A stretch of 6,594 bases of DNA from the NCBI GenBank assembly GCA_910584125.1, contig CAJTXU010000060.1, forward strand, positions 1 through 6,594, written 5' to 3'. The notes beneath the pieces are model-generated. The model made no database searches and was not told where the DNA came from. It saw nothing but the letters and a program-made list of their open reading frames with translations. A program made the translations under genes and the position numbers. Each line of letters starts with the position of its first letter. Within the stretch, counting starts at the first letter, position 1. Positions 6,311 to 6,594 of the stretch are shown in pieces. The DNA is from an uncultured Muribaculaceae bacterium (lineage in GTDB: Bacteria; Bacteroidota; Bacteroidia; Bacteroidales; Muribaculaceae).

Positions 6311-6594
6311 TTACTTCACGAAGACCTTCACGGTCTTGCCGTCGAGCACCACGACGTAGACGCCGCTGATCACCTCGGCGCGCGAAGCACCCGAGTATAC
6401 GAGGCGGCCGTCGGTGGAGTAGATCCTACCCTCGTTGCCAAACAGGTCGATGAAGCCCTTGCCGGTCACGACACGCACGTCGGAATCCATGATTCCGTCG
6501 ATGCCTACCTGGATGTCGCTCAGCAAGCTGAAGTCGAATGTCTTGTACTTCGGCGCGAACAGGAACGCGTTGTCGCCCGCGTAGAGCGTGCTCG
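6311..6594 (-). CDS. C-terminal end of a secreted protein with probable type IX secretion sorting tail
   Basis: Ninety-three residues are visible before TAA (6311-6313); the gene continues past the right edge, so its start and main function are unseen. The tail contains G-R-I-Y-S-T-D-G-R-L-V-Y-S-G, about 10 residues, then SGVYVVVLDGKTVKVFVK at the very end. This layout (a strand with D-G-R-x-V, then G-V-Y-x-V and a final basic K-V-x-V-K) is typical of type A C-terminal sorting domains of the Bacteroidota type IX system, which direct a periplasmic protein through the outer membrane and are then removed. The upstream residues (LYAGDNAFLF and so on) are not recognised. It is convergent with the ATPase gene. 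Cargo identity is unknown, and a Por-type sorting tail is the best reading. Confidence 0.8.
   Translation of the reverse strand, partial: STLYAGDNAFLFAPKYKTFDFSLLSDIQVGIDGIMDSDVRVVTGKGFIDLFGNEGRIYSTDGRLVYSGASRAEVISGVYVVVLDGKTVKVFVK

Noticed and set aside
5984..6369. Plus-strand open frames with a 16-residue peptide repeat (MPFRHGVDHMSTLPPE)
   Set aside because: The periodicity comes from a 48-bp DNA repeat that is divisible by three. Two frames stay open equally, the frames run through hairpins and a microsatellite, and one runs into the opposite-strand gene.

Overview
The window looks like a Bacteroidota chromosome, most likely order Bacteroidales and possibly a gut Muribaculaceae-type species. 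Three things point there: a near-perfect Bacteroidetes promoter box (TAACTTTG, consensus TAnnTTTG) in front of the central gene, the C-terminal sorting-type tail on the right-hand gene, and the giant modular secreted protein on the left. Base composition is near 50% G+C. The family-level placement is inference.

Layout. (1) 1-4341, minus strand: the first 1447 codons of a very large exported protein that continues past the left edge. It has a signal peptide, a unique N-terminal domain, three tandem related beta-rich modules, and a long extracellular region of unknown function. (2) 4342-4611: a divergent intergenic region holding the promoter of the next gene and two dyad-symmetric sites around that promoter. 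(3) 4612-5865, plus strand: a complete AAA-type ATPase with a DUF4143 C-terminal region, standing alone. (4) 5866-6310: a 445-bp non-coding stretch packed with structure. It contains a 14-bp imperfect hairpin, a 51-nt long hairpin, a 48-bp tandem repeat that can fold in alternative ways, a heptamer microsatellite in two blocks, and a perfect 15-bp hairpin. (5) 6311-6594, minus strand: the C-terminal 93 residues of another secreted protein, ending in a probable type IX secretion sorting tail.

The ATPase gene is divergent from the left secreted protein and convergent with the right one, so it is probably its own transcription unit. The two secreted-protein genes are on the same strand but are separated by the ATPase gene and by strong hairpins, so nothing shows that they share an operon. 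No complete pathway or multi-gene system is visible. The most unusual parts are the structured intergenic element at 5929-6289 and the dyads around the ATPase promoter.
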